DNA of 64,000 nucleotides from Bacteroidales bacterium. GTDB lineage: Bacteria; Bacteroidota; Bacteroidia; Bacteroidales; UBA932. The stretch's first letter is position 1. Every line of letters begins with the position of its first letter. This document shows, in pieces, positions 7,775 to 19,400 of the stretch. The stretch covers positions 1 to 64,000 of the forward strand of contig JAEEJZ010000021.1 in the NCBI GenBank assembly GCA_016282145.1, written 5' to 3'. Both the position numbers and the translations under genes were made by a program. Below the pieces are notes generated by a model. It was given only the letters and a program-made list of their open reading frames with translations. It ran no database searches and was not told the origin of the DNA.

Positions 7775-8422
7775 ATGAAAAGACTTTGCATCGCCGCATC
7801 TCTCCTGCTGGCCCTGGTGTGCGGATCCGCCCGCGCCCAATCCACGACAAATGATTTCGGAACCTGGACCAGCGTACAGTTGGTCAAGTCCTTCGGCGCC
7901 CCTTATCTGATGGCGCGTTTCGAACACCGTTCCTATCACAATGTAACCGGCACGGAATGCTGGTTTGCAATGGCCGGCGGTGGCTACAATTTCACGAAAT
8001 GGCTCAAGGGCGACCTCAGTTATGAGTACTGGCAAATCCCGTCGGCGGGAAAGGTCAGCCAGCACAAGGGCGTCCTCTGTTTTACCGAAACGCTTTCCCG
8101 GGAAAACCTGTCCTTTGCGCTGAGGGAGAAGTACGAATTTGCCTGGTGTCCGGAGGCTAACAGCATCAGCAACACCCTGCGCGTCCGGCTCCGCGGGCAA
8201 TACAAGATTCCCGAAAGCGTTTTTACGCCCTATCTGATGTACGAAATCTTCAGCAGTTTCGACGGCAAGGGCTGGGTGCGTTCCCTGCACTATGCCGGCA
8301 CGGACATCTCACTGGGAAAAGGAAATTTCCTTGATATCTTCTATATGTACCACCTCTATGGCACCGACGGGCCCAATGGCTCGTGCCATCTCCTGGGTGT
8401 AGGCTACACTTTCGTTTTCTAG
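7775..8422 (+). CDS. DUF2490-type outer-membrane beta-barrel protein
   Basis: 215 residues. The signal peptide MKRLCIAASLLLALVCGSARAQ has a likely cleavage after ARA. The mature part is rich in alternating aromatic strands (LSYEYWQIP, REKYEFAW, RVRLRGQYKI) and ends in YTFVF, a typical outer-membrane barrel C-terminus with terminal phenylalanine. The layout fits the DUF2490 family, whose role is not established. Single gene, with a -7 box 5 bases before the start. Its stop codon lies in the left arm of the palindromic element that follows. Confidence 0.78.
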   Translation: MKRLCIAASLLLALVCGSARAQSTTNDFGTWTSVQLVKSFGAPYLMARFEHRSYHNVTGTECWFAMAGGGYNFTKWLKGDLSYEYWQIPSAGKVSQHKGVLCFTETLSRENLSFALREKYEFAWCPEANSISNTLRVRLRGQYKIPESVFTPYLMYEIFSSFDGKGWVRSLHYAGTDISLGKGNFLDIFYMYHLYGTDGPNGSCHLLGVGYTFVF

Positions 8423-8584
8423 AAGCTGTTTAGATTTTGTTAACGAAAAGATTTATGAGGAATTTTTGAGCTATTTTCCCTGGCTGATGAAGGAGTGTAG
8501 CCGCAGCTACATGACTGAAGAAGACGGGAAAAAGAGCCAAAAAGAACCATAAAGATTGAAGTTGATAAAATTTAAACAGCTTCT
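8421..8584. repeat. 164-bp imperfect palindromic element between convergent genes
   Basis: The ends AGAAGCTGTTTA and TAAACAGCTTCT are exact inverted copies. The similarity continues inward (ATTTTGTTAAC against GTTGATAAAAT, GAGCTATTTTCCC against GGGAAAAAGAGCC) to a perfect centre TGTAGCCGCAGCTACA (8496-8511). The whole piece is therefore one long imperfect palindrome. It overlaps the stop codon of the DUF2490 gene and abuts that of the convergent symporter gene. It could be a MITE-like element, and its RNA could act as a bidirectional terminator. Confidence 0.75.
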
Positions 8585-10146
8585 TAATCCTCTGTCAGCG
8601 AAGTGGAGGCGGGCACCGTTACCGTGCTCTCATAGCAGCTGAACATCTTTTCGACAGCCTTCTTGTCCACCTTTGTGAACAGGCTCACCAGCGGTACGAC
8701 GACCAGCCCCAGCAGCATCGCCAGCACGCCCGCGTTGATCGGAGAGGTGAAATAGGGGCTGATGAAAACCTTGCCCGTGAAAGTGCAGTACATACAGCCG
8801 CACATCACCCCCACGCCGACAATGAAGGAGGCCCAAACCGATGCCGCCGTCGCCCGCTTCCAGTACAGTCCGTAGAGGAAAGGCGCAAGGAAAGCTCCGG
8901 CAAGCGCACCCCAGGAAATACCCATCAACTGCGCGATGAAGGTAACGGAACTGCGCGCCTGGATGATCGCAATCACGGACGATACGGCAATGAAGAACAG
9001 CACCAGCAGGCGTATGCAGAGCAGTTGGCTGCGGTCGCTGAAATGTTTCTTTCCCAGCGCCGGAGCGATGATGTCCAGGGTCAGGGTAGAGCCGGAGGTC
9101 AGCACCAGCGAGGAAAGGGTCGACATCGAAGCGGAAAGGACCAGGATAATCACTACCCCGATCATCAGGTCCGGCAGCGACGAAAGCATAGACGGGACGA
9201 TGCTGTCGTAAACCGGAGTACCGGCGGCCGTATATTCGATGTTCCCGCCGTACAGACGGCCGAATCCGCCAAGGAAGTAGCAGCCGCCCGCGACGATAAT
9301 CGCAAAGAAGGTAGAGATGAAGGTGCCCTTGCGGATGGCGGCCTCGCTGCGGATGGCATAGAACTTACCCACCATCTGCGGCAGGCCCCAGGTGCCGAGC
9401 GAGGTCAAAAGCACCACGCCAAGCAGATACAGCGGCTGCGGACCGAAGAAGGAGACGAAGGCTCCGTCCAGTCCCGGCGCCGCTTCGGAGGGAATATGGG
9501 AAAGGCTTTGCAAAGCAGCGCTGAATCCGCCGTTGCCGCTCAGGACGACGCCAATCACGGCACAGATGCCGCCCAGCATAATCAGGCCCTGGATGAAGTC
9601 GTTCACGGCGGTAGCCATATAGCCGCCCACCCATACATAGATACCCGTCAGCACGGCCATCCCCAGCACGCACCAGACGTAATCTACGTTGAAGGCCATA
9701 CTGAAGAGGCGTGAGAGGCCGTTATAGAGGGAAGCCGTATAGGGAATCAGGAAAATGAAGACGATAACCGAGGCCGCTACCTTCAGGGCGCTGCTGCCGA
9801 AGCGTTTGCCGAAGAAATCCGGCATCGTGGCGCTCTCCAGGTGATGGGACATCAGGCGCGTGCGCCGGCCCAGGATCCGCCAGGCCAGCAGCGACCCGAT
9901 CAGGGCGTTGCCTATGCCGATCCAGGTGGCGGACAAGCCATATTTCCAGCCGAACTGTCCGGCGTAACCCACGAAGATCACGGCCGAGAAATAAGAAGTG
10001 CCAAAGGCAAAAGCGGTAAGCCAGGAACCCACGTTCCGGCCACCCAGCACGAATCCCTGCACGTCGGAGGCGGTCTTGCGGCAATAGACGCCCACGCCAG
10101 CCATTACGGCAAAGAACAAAACCAGAAGGAGTATCTTTAAAAACAT
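8584..10146 (-). CDS. Sodium:solute symporter (SSS family)
   Basis: 520 residues with about 13 hydrophobic segments and the LeuT-fold layout of SSS transporters. SDVQGFVLGGRNVGSWLTAFAFGTSYFSA near the N-terminus is the family's TM1-TM2 signature, and WGLPQMVGKFYAIRSE around the middle is also typical. It imports a small solute with Na+ across the inner membrane; the solute (amino acid, sugar or acid) cannot be read from the sequence. The C-terminal tail is hydrophilic. Single gene read on the minus strand, divergent from the HdeD-like gene. A -7 box TACTTTTG (10161-10154) lies 7 bases before the ATG. Confidence 0.88.
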   Translation of the reverse strand: MFLKILLLVLFFAVMAGVGVYCRKTASDVQGFVLGGRNVGSWLTAFAFGTSYFSAVIFVGYAGQFGWKYGLSATWIGIGNALIGSLLAWRILGRRTRLMSHHLESATMPDFFGKRFGSSALKVAASVIVFIFLIPYTASLYNGLSRLFSMAFNVDYVWCVLGMAVLTGIYVWVGGYMATAVNDFIQGLIMLGGICAVIGVVLSGNGGFSAALQSLSHIPSEAAPGLDGAFVSFFGPQPLYLLGVVLLTSLGTWGLPQMVGKFYAIRSEAAIRKGTFISTFFAIIVAGGCYFLGGFGRLYGGNIEYTAAGTPVYDSIVPSMLSSLPDLMIGVVIILVLSASMSTLSSLVLTSGSTLTLDIIAPALGKKHFSDRSQLLCIRLLVLFFIAVSSVIAIIQARSSVTFIAQLMGISWGALAGAFLAPFLYGLYWKRATAASVWASFIVGVGVMCGCMYCTFTGKVFISPYFTSPINAGVLAMLLGLVVVPLVSLFTKVDKKAVEKMFSCYESTVTVPASTSLTED

Positions 10147-10153
10147 AGTGGCG

Positions 10154-10161
10154 CAAAAGTA
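10154..10161 (-). promoter_or_regulatory. -7 box (TACTTTTG) for the SSS symporter
   Basis: On the minus strand TACTTTTG ends 7 bases before the ATG at 10146, which implies a leader of only a few bases. The divergent HdeD-like gene has its own weaker box TACCTTGC at 10194-10201 on the plus strand. Confidence 0.55.
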
Positions 10162-10207
10162 CGCAAAATACTGCTATTGCAAAAAAAATTCGTACCTTGC
10201 AGTCATT

Positions 10208-10744
10208 ATGAAAACAAGTACTAAAATTTGGATCGCCTTCACCGGCATCCTCCTCGTTGCCCTTGGCATCGTTTGCATTTGCAACCCTCTTGAAACCCTC
10301 TTCGCCAGTGCCTGGATCATCGGTATCCTCACGCTGCTCTCCGGAATCTCTACCTTGGTTTTCACGTTCAAGACGCAGATGTTCCTTCCCAACAGCGGCA
10401 CACGGATGCTCTCTGCCCTGCTACAGATCTTCCTGGGTATTTTCTTCCTGGTCCACAAGGGGGCGCTGACCATTTCGCTTCCGGTCGTCTTCTCCATCTG
10501 GGTGATGATCGAAGGCATCATTCTCGCCATCAACTCCTTCGATTTCAAGAAGGTAGGCTTCAAGTTCTGGTGGTGCCTCTGCCTGCTGGGACTCTGCGCC
10601 GCCGTGCTCGGCTATATGGGCATCCGCAACCCGATTGCCGCCGGACAGACGCTTTCCACCCTCATCGGACTCGCGGTCATCGCCAGCGGTCTTACCCGCT
10701 TCGTCGCCCTGGCCGGTGTCAACAAGTTTGAAAAACTCTTTTAA
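10208..10744 (+). CDS. HdeD/DUF308-family small membrane protein
   Basis: 178 residues from ATG 10208; the track's earlier start covers the promoter. Six hydrophobic segments are arranged as paired repeats, for example WIAFTGILLVALGIVCICNPLETL and later LCLLGLCAAVLGYMGIRNPIAAGQTL. This duplicated three-TM unit with NP motifs is the HdeD/DUF308 pattern. HdeD of E. coli is linked to acid resistance, but the role in Bacteroidetes is unknown. Its stop is 3 bases before the likely CTG start of thiL and in the same frame, so the two are probably co-transcribed. Confidence 0.82.
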   Translation: MKTSTKIWIAFTGILLVALGIVCICNPLETLFASAWIIGILTLLSGISTLVFTFKTQMFLPNSGTRMLSALLQIFLGIFFLVHKGALTISLPVVFSIWVMIEGIILAINSFDFKKVGFKFWWCLCLLGLCAAVLGYMGIRNPIAAGQTLSTLIGLAVIASGLTRFVALAGVNKFEKLF

Positions 10745-10747
10745 ACG

Positions 10748-11689
10748 CTGAAAACGATTTCAGAATTCGGGCTGATTGAGCAGATTGCGGCGATGTTTCC
10801 TGCGCCGGAGGGCGTACGGGGTATCGGCGATGACTGCGCAGTCATTCCCCGCAGCGACGGAGTGGACACGCTCGTCAGCACGGATTTGCTGACCGAGGGT
10901 GTCCATTTCCTTCGTCATCGCATAGAGCCGCGCGAGCTGGGCTGGAAAGCGGCGGCAGTGAATCTCAGCGATATCGCGGCGATGGGCGGAAAGCCCGTGG
11001 ACACCTTCCTCTCGCTGGCGATCCCAAAGGACTGCGACGAGGGCTTCATCGCGCAGATGATGGAGGGCTATGCCGATGCTTCCCGCCATTACGGCACTCC
11101 CCTGCTGGGCGGCGATACCTGCGCCTCCGCGGACGCACTGACGCTCAACGTCACCGTTCTGGGCGAATGCCCGCACGGGAAAGCGCTGCTCCGCTCCGCT
11201 GCCCTGCCGGGCGATGCCATATACGTAACGGGAACGCTCGGGGACAGCGCCGCCGGGCTGAAAGCCCTGCTGGAAGCGTTGCCCGAAACGCCGCTGACCC
11301 AGGCACTGATCCGGCGCCACTACCATCCCGTTCCCCGCATCGCGGAGGGGCAGCAAATTGCGGCCTGCACGAAGGCCGGAGCGGCGATGGACCTGTCGGA
11401 CGGGCTGGCATCGGACCTGCGGCACATTCTCAAAGCCTCCGGCTGCGGAGCCAGCATCGACCTGAAAGCCCTGCCCCTTTCGCCCGAACTGCTGGATTTT
11501 TGCCGGGAGTACGGAGCGGACCCGCTGGAACTGGCGCTCTGCGGCGGCGAGGACTACGAACTGCTATTCACCCTGCGGCCGGGCTGCGCGCCTCCGCTGC
11601 CCTGCAGCTGCATCGGCCGGATCACCTCCGGAAAGCAATTGATTTGGGAAGGCAGCGAGCGGGATTTTAAAGGATTCGAACACTTTTAA
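10748..11689 (+). CDS. thiL: Thiamine-monophosphate kinase ThiL, probable CTG start
   Basis: ThiL phosphorylates thiamine monophosphate to the active diphosphate with ATP. Recognisable PurM/ThiL-fold segments are GIGDDCAVI, STDLLTEGVHF, AAVNLSDIAAMGG, LLGGDT, MDLSDGLASDL and CGGEDYELLF. The first ATG (10793) would drop the conserved opening helix. In the same frame upstream the DNA encodes KTISEFGLIEQIAA, which matches the normal ThiL N-terminus (compare GEFSLIARYF in E. coli), and the only fitting initiator is CTG at 10748, 3 bases after the HdeD-like stop. With that start the protein has about 313 residues, close to family length. Cytoplasmic. If the CTG is not used, the ATG form (298 residues) would lack the first helix. 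Confidence 0.85.
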   Translation: MKTISEFGLIEQIAAMFPAPEGVRGIGDDCAVIPRSDGVDTLVSTDLLTEGVHFLRHRIEPRELGWKAAAVNLSDIAAMGGKPVDTFLSLAIPKDCDEGFIAQMMEGYADASRHYGTPLLGGDTCASADALTLNVTVLGECPHGKALLRSAALPGDAIYVTGTLGDSAAGLKALLEALPETPLTQALIRRHYHPVPRIAEGQQIAACTKAGAAMDLSDGLASDLRHILKASGCGASIDLKALPLSPELLDFCREYGADPLELALCGGEDYELLFTLRPGCAPPLPCSCIGRITSGKQLIWEGSERDFKGFEHF

Positions 11690-11725
11690 CGACAATTTTT
11701 GTAACTTGCAGAAATTTTCAACACG

Positions 11726-13111
11726 ATGCTGGGATTTTTAAAACAGCCGGCCTATAAGCCGGAACAGACCGGCCCTGAAGCCGACGCCAGGTACAAACGC
11801 CTGCGCTTGCAGGTATTTATCGGCGCATTCATCGGCTATGCCGGATTCTACCTTGTCCGCAAGAATTTCTCGATGGCGATTCCCGCGCTCGAACCGCTGG
11901 GATTCCACAAGACCGAGTTGGGTGTGGTGCTGTCGATGAACGCCATCGCCTACGCCCTGTCCAAGTTCCTGATGGGCAGCGTGTCCGACCGTTCCAACGC
12001 GCGGGTATTCCTGCCCCTGGGACTGATCCTGACGGCCATTTCGATGTGCTTTATGATCGTGCCCATCGAGTGGCTGGGAGCCTCCAACAAGGGAATGGCC
12101 ATTCTGCTGATGGCCGTGCTCAACTTCCTTGTGGGCTGGTTCAACGGGATGGGCTGGCCTCCCTGCGGACGGGTGATGACGCACTGGTTCTCCGTCAGTG
12201 AACGGGGAACGATGATGTCCATCTGGAACTGCGCCCATAACGTGGGCGGCGCCCTCGTGGGCCCGATGGCCACCTACGGTGCCGCGTGGTTCGGCAGCTG
12301 GTTCTACGGCGCACAGCACGAGATGTACTTCCTGATAGGCACCTTCGCCTTCCCGGCGGCAACGGCCCTCTTCATCGCCCTGCTGGCCTACATCCTGCTG
12401 CGTGACACTCCGCAGAGTTGCGGTCTCCCCTCCGTTGAGAAATGGCGCAACGATTATCCCAAGAACTATTCCGAGAAATCGGAAGAGACGCTGTCCGCCA
12501 AGGAAATCTTCTTCCAGCACGTGCTCAACAACAAGTTCCTCTGGTTCATCGCCCTGTCCAACGCCTTCGTCTATATGGTGCGTTACGGCTGCCTGGACTG
12601 GGCTCCGACCATCCTGACCGAAAAGGGCATCGACCTCAAGAGCGCCGGCTGGGCCTATTTCGCCTATGAGTTCGCGGCCATCCCCGGCACCCTGCTCTGC
12701 GGCTGGCTCTCGGACAAGCTCTTCCACGGGCGCCGGGCGCTCCCGACGATGATCTTCATGGCCCTGGTGGCGGCTTTCATCCTGATGTACTGGGTCTTCA
12801 TCGACGACCTGACGATGGTCATCATCGCCCTGATCGGCATCGGCTTCTTCATCTACGGTCCCGTTATGCTGATCGGCGTGCAGGCGCTTGACCTGGCCCC
12901 GAAGAACGCTGCGGGAACGGCCGCCGGCTTCACCGGCTTCTTCGGCTACTTCTTCGGTACCGCCATCCTGGCGAACATCGTCATCGGTGCGGTATCACAG
13001 GCCGTGGGCTGGAACTGGACCTTCGCGCTGCTGCTGGGCGCCTGCGTACTGGCCATCGTCTTTATGGGCTTTACCTATAAAGAAGAGCAGTACCTGGTGC
13101 ACAAGAAATAA
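11726..13111 (+). CDS. MFS organophosphate antiporter, GlpT/UhpT family
   Basis: 461 residues with 12 predicted membrane segments. The family hallmark is clear: YAGFYLVRKNFSMAIPAL in TM1, KFLMGSVSDRSNARVF in the TM2-3 loop, and GMGWPPCGRVMTHWFS in TM4-5. GlpT/UhpT proteins exchange phosphate for glycerol-3-phosphate or hexose phosphate across the inner membrane; the exact substrate is not determined by sequence. A TAACTTGC box lies 17 bases before the start. The gene ends at 13111 and the convergent folB begins its stop codon at 13112, so there is no space between them. Confidence 0.88.
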   Translation: MLGFLKQPAYKPEQTGPEADARYKRLRLQVFIGAFIGYAGFYLVRKNFSMAIPALEPLGFHKTELGVVLSMNAIAYALSKFLMGSVSDRSNARVFLPLGLILTAISMCFMIVPIEWLGASNKGMAILLMAVLNFLVGWFNGMGWPPCGRVMTHWFSVSERGTMMSIWNCAHNVGGALVGPMATYGAAWFGSWFYGAQHEMYFLIGTFAFPAATALFIALLAYILLRDTPQSCGLPSVEKWRNDYPKNYSEKSEETLSAKEIFFQHVLNNKFLWFIALSNAFVYMVRYGCLDWAPTILTEKGIDLKSAGWAYFAYEFAAIPGTLLCGWLSDKLFHGRRALPTMIFMALVAAFILMYWVFIDDLTMVIIALIGIGFFIYGPVMLIGVQALDLAPKNAAGTAAGFTGFFGYFFGTAILANIVIGAVSQAVGWNWTFALLLGACVLAIVFMGFTYKEEQYLVHKK

Positions 13112-13465
13112 TTAGAAATCGAGCGTAAGCGCCGATGAGTCCGCCTCTCCTCCGAGGGGCGGATTTTTTTTGGCGATGCGGATGCGGGCGGGCCCCATCT
13201 CGGGGAAGGCTTCGCGCAGCGCAGCGGCAATGCGGCCGGCCACGTGCTCCAGCAAGTTCGAGGGCAGAGCCATCTCGAGCGCAATCACTTGATAGACGGC
13301 TGAATAGTCGAGCGTATCTTCAAGCGCATCGGTGTGCATCGCTTTCTCGATGGGATAAGAGCAGGAGAAATCGACGATATAGTCACCGCCGCAGCGGCGC
13401 TCGCTTTCCAGGACGCCGTGATACGCCCGGAAGTGTAATCCATTCAGTTCAATTTTGCCTTCCAT
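13112..13465 (-). CDS. folB: Dihydroneopterin aldolase FolB
   Basis: 117 residues from the ATG at 13465 (MEGKIELNGLHFRAYHGVLESE). FolB converts dihydroneopterin to hydroxymethyl-dihydropterin in folate synthesis and acts as a cytoplasmic oligomer. Family features are the opening strand LHFRAYHGVLESER, the DYSAVYQVI segment, LLEHVAGRIAAAL with the substrate-binding glutamate, and the closing strand RIRIAKKNPPLGG. The track's TTG start four codons upstream is less likely because the -7 box TAATTTTG (13482-13475) sits just before it. Single gene, convergent and directly abutting the MFS gene. Confidence 0.88.
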   Translation of the reverse strand: MEGKIELNGLHFRAYHGVLESERRCGGDYIVDFSCSYPIEKAMHTDALEDTLDYSAVYQVIALEMALPSNLLEHVAGRIAAALREAFPEMGPARIRIAKKNPPLGGEADSSALTLDF

Positions 13466-13474
13466 AATGTGTGG

Positions 13475-13482
13475 CAAAATTA
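13475..13482 (-). promoter_or_regulatory. -7 box (TAATTTTG) for folB
   Basis: A perfect TAnnTTTG on the minus strand, 9 bases before the ATG at 13465. Confidence 0.55.
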
Positions 13483-13516
13483 TGAAAAAAATATTTAGAA
13501 ACTGCGAACAGTTTCG

Positions 13517-13524
13517 TAACTTTG
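13517..13524 (+). promoter_or_regulatory. -7 box (TAACTTTG) for ligA
   Basis: A perfect TAnnTTTG ending 6 bases before the ligA ATG at 13531. folB and ligA are thus divergently transcribed from a 65-base gap. Confidence 0.6.
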
Positions 13525-13527
13525 TAA

Positions 13528-15573
<2,046 letters not shown>

Positions 15574-15574
15574 T

Positions 15575-16492
15575 ATGAGTGCCCGAAAAACGATGAAGGA
15601 TCTGTTCAGCGACAGGCTGTGGAGCATCGATACCGAAGAGATGTCCGCTGCCTGGCGGCGCTTCGCCCAGTTCATGAAACTGGCGCGGCTGACGGTGACG
15701 ACCTTTACGGAGAACCGTATGGGCTTCCAGTGCGTGGCGCTCAGTTATTTCGTGGCGCTGGCCATCGTGCCCGTCGTGGCCCTGCTCTTCGCCCTTTCCG
15801 GCGGTCTGGGACTGACGGAGCACGTCACCCAGCTGGCCTACTCCATCTTTACCGACCGCCAGGACCTGGTGGATATGGTCATCGAGAAGGCCGGCAACAT
15901 CATCAACGTGGCCAAGAGCGGGACGGTGGGCCTGATCAGTGCCCTGATGTTCCTCTGGGCCATCCTCTGGCTGATGTTCCAGGTGGAGCGGGTGTTCAAC
16001 AACGTCTGGGGCATCCTCAAGCCGCCGCGCAAACTCTACACACGCCTGGGCTTTTATGTCCTGGCCCTGTTCCTGACGCCTTTCATCGTCGTGCTCTTCG
16101 GCTCCGGCATCGCCTACTACGCCAACATCACGAAATTCATCGGCCTGGACCTTTCCGGGCTGAAGATCCTGCCGAAGCTGATCGGCTGGACGACCTTCTA
16201 CATCGTATCGGTCTTCACGCTCTCGATGATGTACAAGTGGATTCCGGCGGCGAAGGTGGATTACCGGCTGGCGCTCAGGGCGGCCGCGCTCGCGGGCGTG
16301 GTCTTCACCCTTTTCCAGTACCTGTACCTGAATACGCAGGTGTTCGTATCGCGGCTCAATGACGTATATGGCGTGATCGCTGCTTTCCCGCTCTTCCTCA
16401 TCTACCTGAATTTCAGCTGGCAGATCATCATCTACGGGGCGGAACTGACCTATGCCCTGCATAATGTGGACTTTTACAAAATTCCCGAATGA
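15575..16492 (+). CDS. YihY/virulence factor BrkB-family inner-membrane protein
   Basis: 305 residues with about six membrane segments. Typical features are the FTENRMGFQCVALSYFVALAIVPVVALLF stretch and the conserved middle around VERVFNNVWGILKPPRKL, matching the YihY/BrkB family. The family was once annotated as RNase BN, but that is not supported. The C-terminal part FPLFLIYLNFSWQIIIYGAELTYALHN is also typical. Function is unknown, perhaps transport. It starts one base after ligA and its stop overlaps the RelA/SpoT start (16489), so it sits in the middle of a coupled operon. Confidence 0.85.
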   Translation: MSARKTMKDLFSDRLWSIDTEEMSAAWRRFAQFMKLARLTVTTFTENRMGFQCVALSYFVALAIVPVVALLFALSGGLGLTEHVTQLAYSIFTDRQDLVDMVIEKAGNIINVAKSGTVGLISALMFLWAILWLMFQVERVFNNVWGILKPPRKLYTRLGFYVLALFLTPFIVVLFGSGIAYYANITKFIGLDLSGLKILPKLIGWTTFYIVSVFTLSMMYKWIPAAKVDYRLALRAAALAGVVFTLFQYLYLNTQVFVSRLNDVYGVIAAFPLFLIYLNFSWQIIIYGAELTYALHNVDFYKIPE

Positions 16493-19400
16493 GTTTCTCC
16501 AAATTCACCATAAAGGATAACCGGCAGATCAAGGAGGCGCGTGAGTCTCTGATGACGCTCGTGCGCCGGCGCTGCCCCGATGCCGAGGAACAGGCCACCG
16601 TCGAGCGGGCGCTCCGCTTTGTCGGCGAATCCCACAAGAACATCCGCAGAAATACCGGAGAGCCCTACATCATCCATCCCATCGAGGTGGCCAAGATCGT
16701 CATTACGGAGATCGGGCTGGGCTACAAGTCCATCTGTGCCGCGCTCCTGCACGACGTGTTCGAGGACACGGGCTACGACATCGAGGATATCCGCAGCCTG
16801 TTCGGCGACACCATCGCCGCCCTGGTGGAAGGGATGGTGAAAATCAAGAACGTGCTCGACGACGAGAGCCGCAAGGAATACAAGAGCACGGAGAACCTGC
16901 AGGCCGAGAATTTCCGCAAGATCCTCCTGACACTCAGCGACGATGTGCGCGTCATCCTCATCAAGCTCGCCGACCGCCTGCACAGTTGCCGGACGCTGGA
17001 GGCGCAGACGCCGCGCAAGCGCGACAAGATCCTCAGCGACATTATGTACATCTTCGTCCCGCTGGCCCACCGCCTGGGTCTGTACGGCATCAAATCGGAG
17101 ATGGAGAACACCTGGCTGCGCTACCGCCGTCCCGAGCAATGGGCGGACATCTCCGGCCGCATCGAACGCAGTACGGCCATCTGCATGCCCGATATCGAGA
17201 ATTTCATCGATTCCGTCCGGGAGATGCTGGATGCCGCCGGCATCAAATACACCATCCGCCAGCGGGTCAAGACGCCCTATTCCATCTGGTACAAGATGAC
17301 CGCGAAGGAGGTCAGTTTCGACGAAATCTTCGACCTGTACGCCACCCGCATCATCTTTACCCCGAAGAAAGGCGCGGAAGAGCACGCGGAAGCCCGCCGC
17401 ATCTATACCCTGCTGCGCAAGGCCTTCCCCGAGAAGCCGGAACGGCTGCGCAACTGGCTGGACAAGCCCAAGAGCAACGGCTACGAAGCCCTGCACTGCA
17501 CGCTGCAGACGCAGGGAGGCAACTGGGTGGAAGTGCAGATCCGTTCGCGAAGGATGGACGATATCGCCGAAAGGGGCATCGCCGCGCACTGGGCCTACAA
17601 GAAGGAAGGCTTCAGTTCCGAGGAGAATTCCGAGATGGACAAATGGCTCTCGCGCCTGCAGCACATCCTCTCTGCACGCGACTCCGACATCACGACCCTG
17701 CTGGATATGATGCACAAGGGCCTGACCTCCCCGGAAGTGGTGCTCTTCACGCAGTCGGGCGAGCAGCGCACGCTGCCCTCGGGCTCGACCGTCCTGGATT
17801 TCGCCTACAGCATCCACAGCGACATCGGGAACAAGGCCATCGCCGCAAAGGTCAACGGGCATCTCTGCGACCTGGATACGACGCTCTCATCGGGCGACCG
17901 CATCGAGATCATCACCGCCCGCAACGGTGCGCCCCAGCAGCAGTGGCTGGGCTTCCTGCACACCAAGGCGGCCCGGAGCCGGGTTTCGGAGTACCTGCGC
18001 AAGGCAAAGAAACTGGTTCCCCTGCTGATCTTCGCCCTGATTTTCCTGCCCATCATCTTCGCGCCCTCCTGCGCGAACACCACGCAGTCCCCTACCGGCG
18101 GGCCCAAGGACAGCATTCCGCCCTATATCACGAACATCGTTCCCCTGCCCGGTTCTCTGAACGTTCCCACGGCCAGGACCAAGATCGTCTTCACCTTCAA
18201 CGAGTTCGTGACCATCAAGGACGCCAAGAGCATCTACCTCTCCCCGCCCCTCTCGAAGCCCGCCAAAGCCCGCATCATGGGCAAGAACCTGGTCGTCACC
18301 TTCGAGGAGGACCTGCTGCCCAACACCACCTACACCCTGGACCTGACCGGGGCCCTCGCGGACAATAACGAGGGGAATATGTACCCCGGCTATACCTACG
18401 TCTTCTCGACGGGAGAGCGCATCGACTCGCTCTATATCACCGGCATCGTGCAGGAATGTACCACGCTCAAGCCGGTCAAGGGCGCCACGGTGATGCTCTA
18501 CAAGAACCACGCGGATTCTGCGATTTTCCTGGAAAGGCCCATCGCGTCGGTCCGGACCGACGACTGGGGCTACTTCTCCCTGGCCTATCTGCAGGACACG
18601 CTCTACCGCCTGTACGCCATCAAGGACGATGCCTCGGATAATATCTACGACCCGCAGGCGGACCTGATCGCGTTCTACGATTCCCTGGTCCAGCCGGTGC
18701 TGAAGGTCAACGACACCGTCCCGGAACTGATGAAGTATGAGATGAAGGACACGGCGGCCTGCCTGGCGCGAAAGACGCGCTACACCCTGAACCTCTTCCG
18801 GGAAAGGCCGACCAAGCAGTATATCGTCAACAAGGTCCGGGTGAAGGACCGCTCTTCCTATATTACCTTTATGGCGCCCGGCGCCTGGATCGATTCGCTC
18901 TGGATCAAGGGCTACCCGGACAAGCGCGTCATCACCCAGTTCAACATCCAGCAGGACAGCCTGGAAATCTGGGTCAACGATCCCCGTCCCGTGCCGGATA
19001 CCCTGCACCTCTATGTCAATTACCGGAAGACCGATACCACCGGCGCCCTGAAGCCCCATCTGGAGCACGTCAAGCTCTATCGCGAGGGGATGAAGCGGAA
19101 GGCGGTGGGCTTCAATGCCCGCAAGGAAATCAAGCACGAGGATACCATCTGCGTCTTCAAACTGGACGTCAAGGGTGAGACGGTGGAGCAGAAAGGCTTC
19201 GACCTGGAATTCCAGGAGCCCATCATCTACGAGAACTTCGACAAACTGGACTTCATCATGGTCAATCCCAAGCAGAAGATGAGCAAGGGGAAGTTCGATG
19301 TAGAGAAGGACAGCCTCAATCTCCGGCACTTCACCATCCGTCCCCGGGAGAAACTGCTCAACGGCTGGGAATACCGGCTGAAACTGCCGCACCGTGCCTT

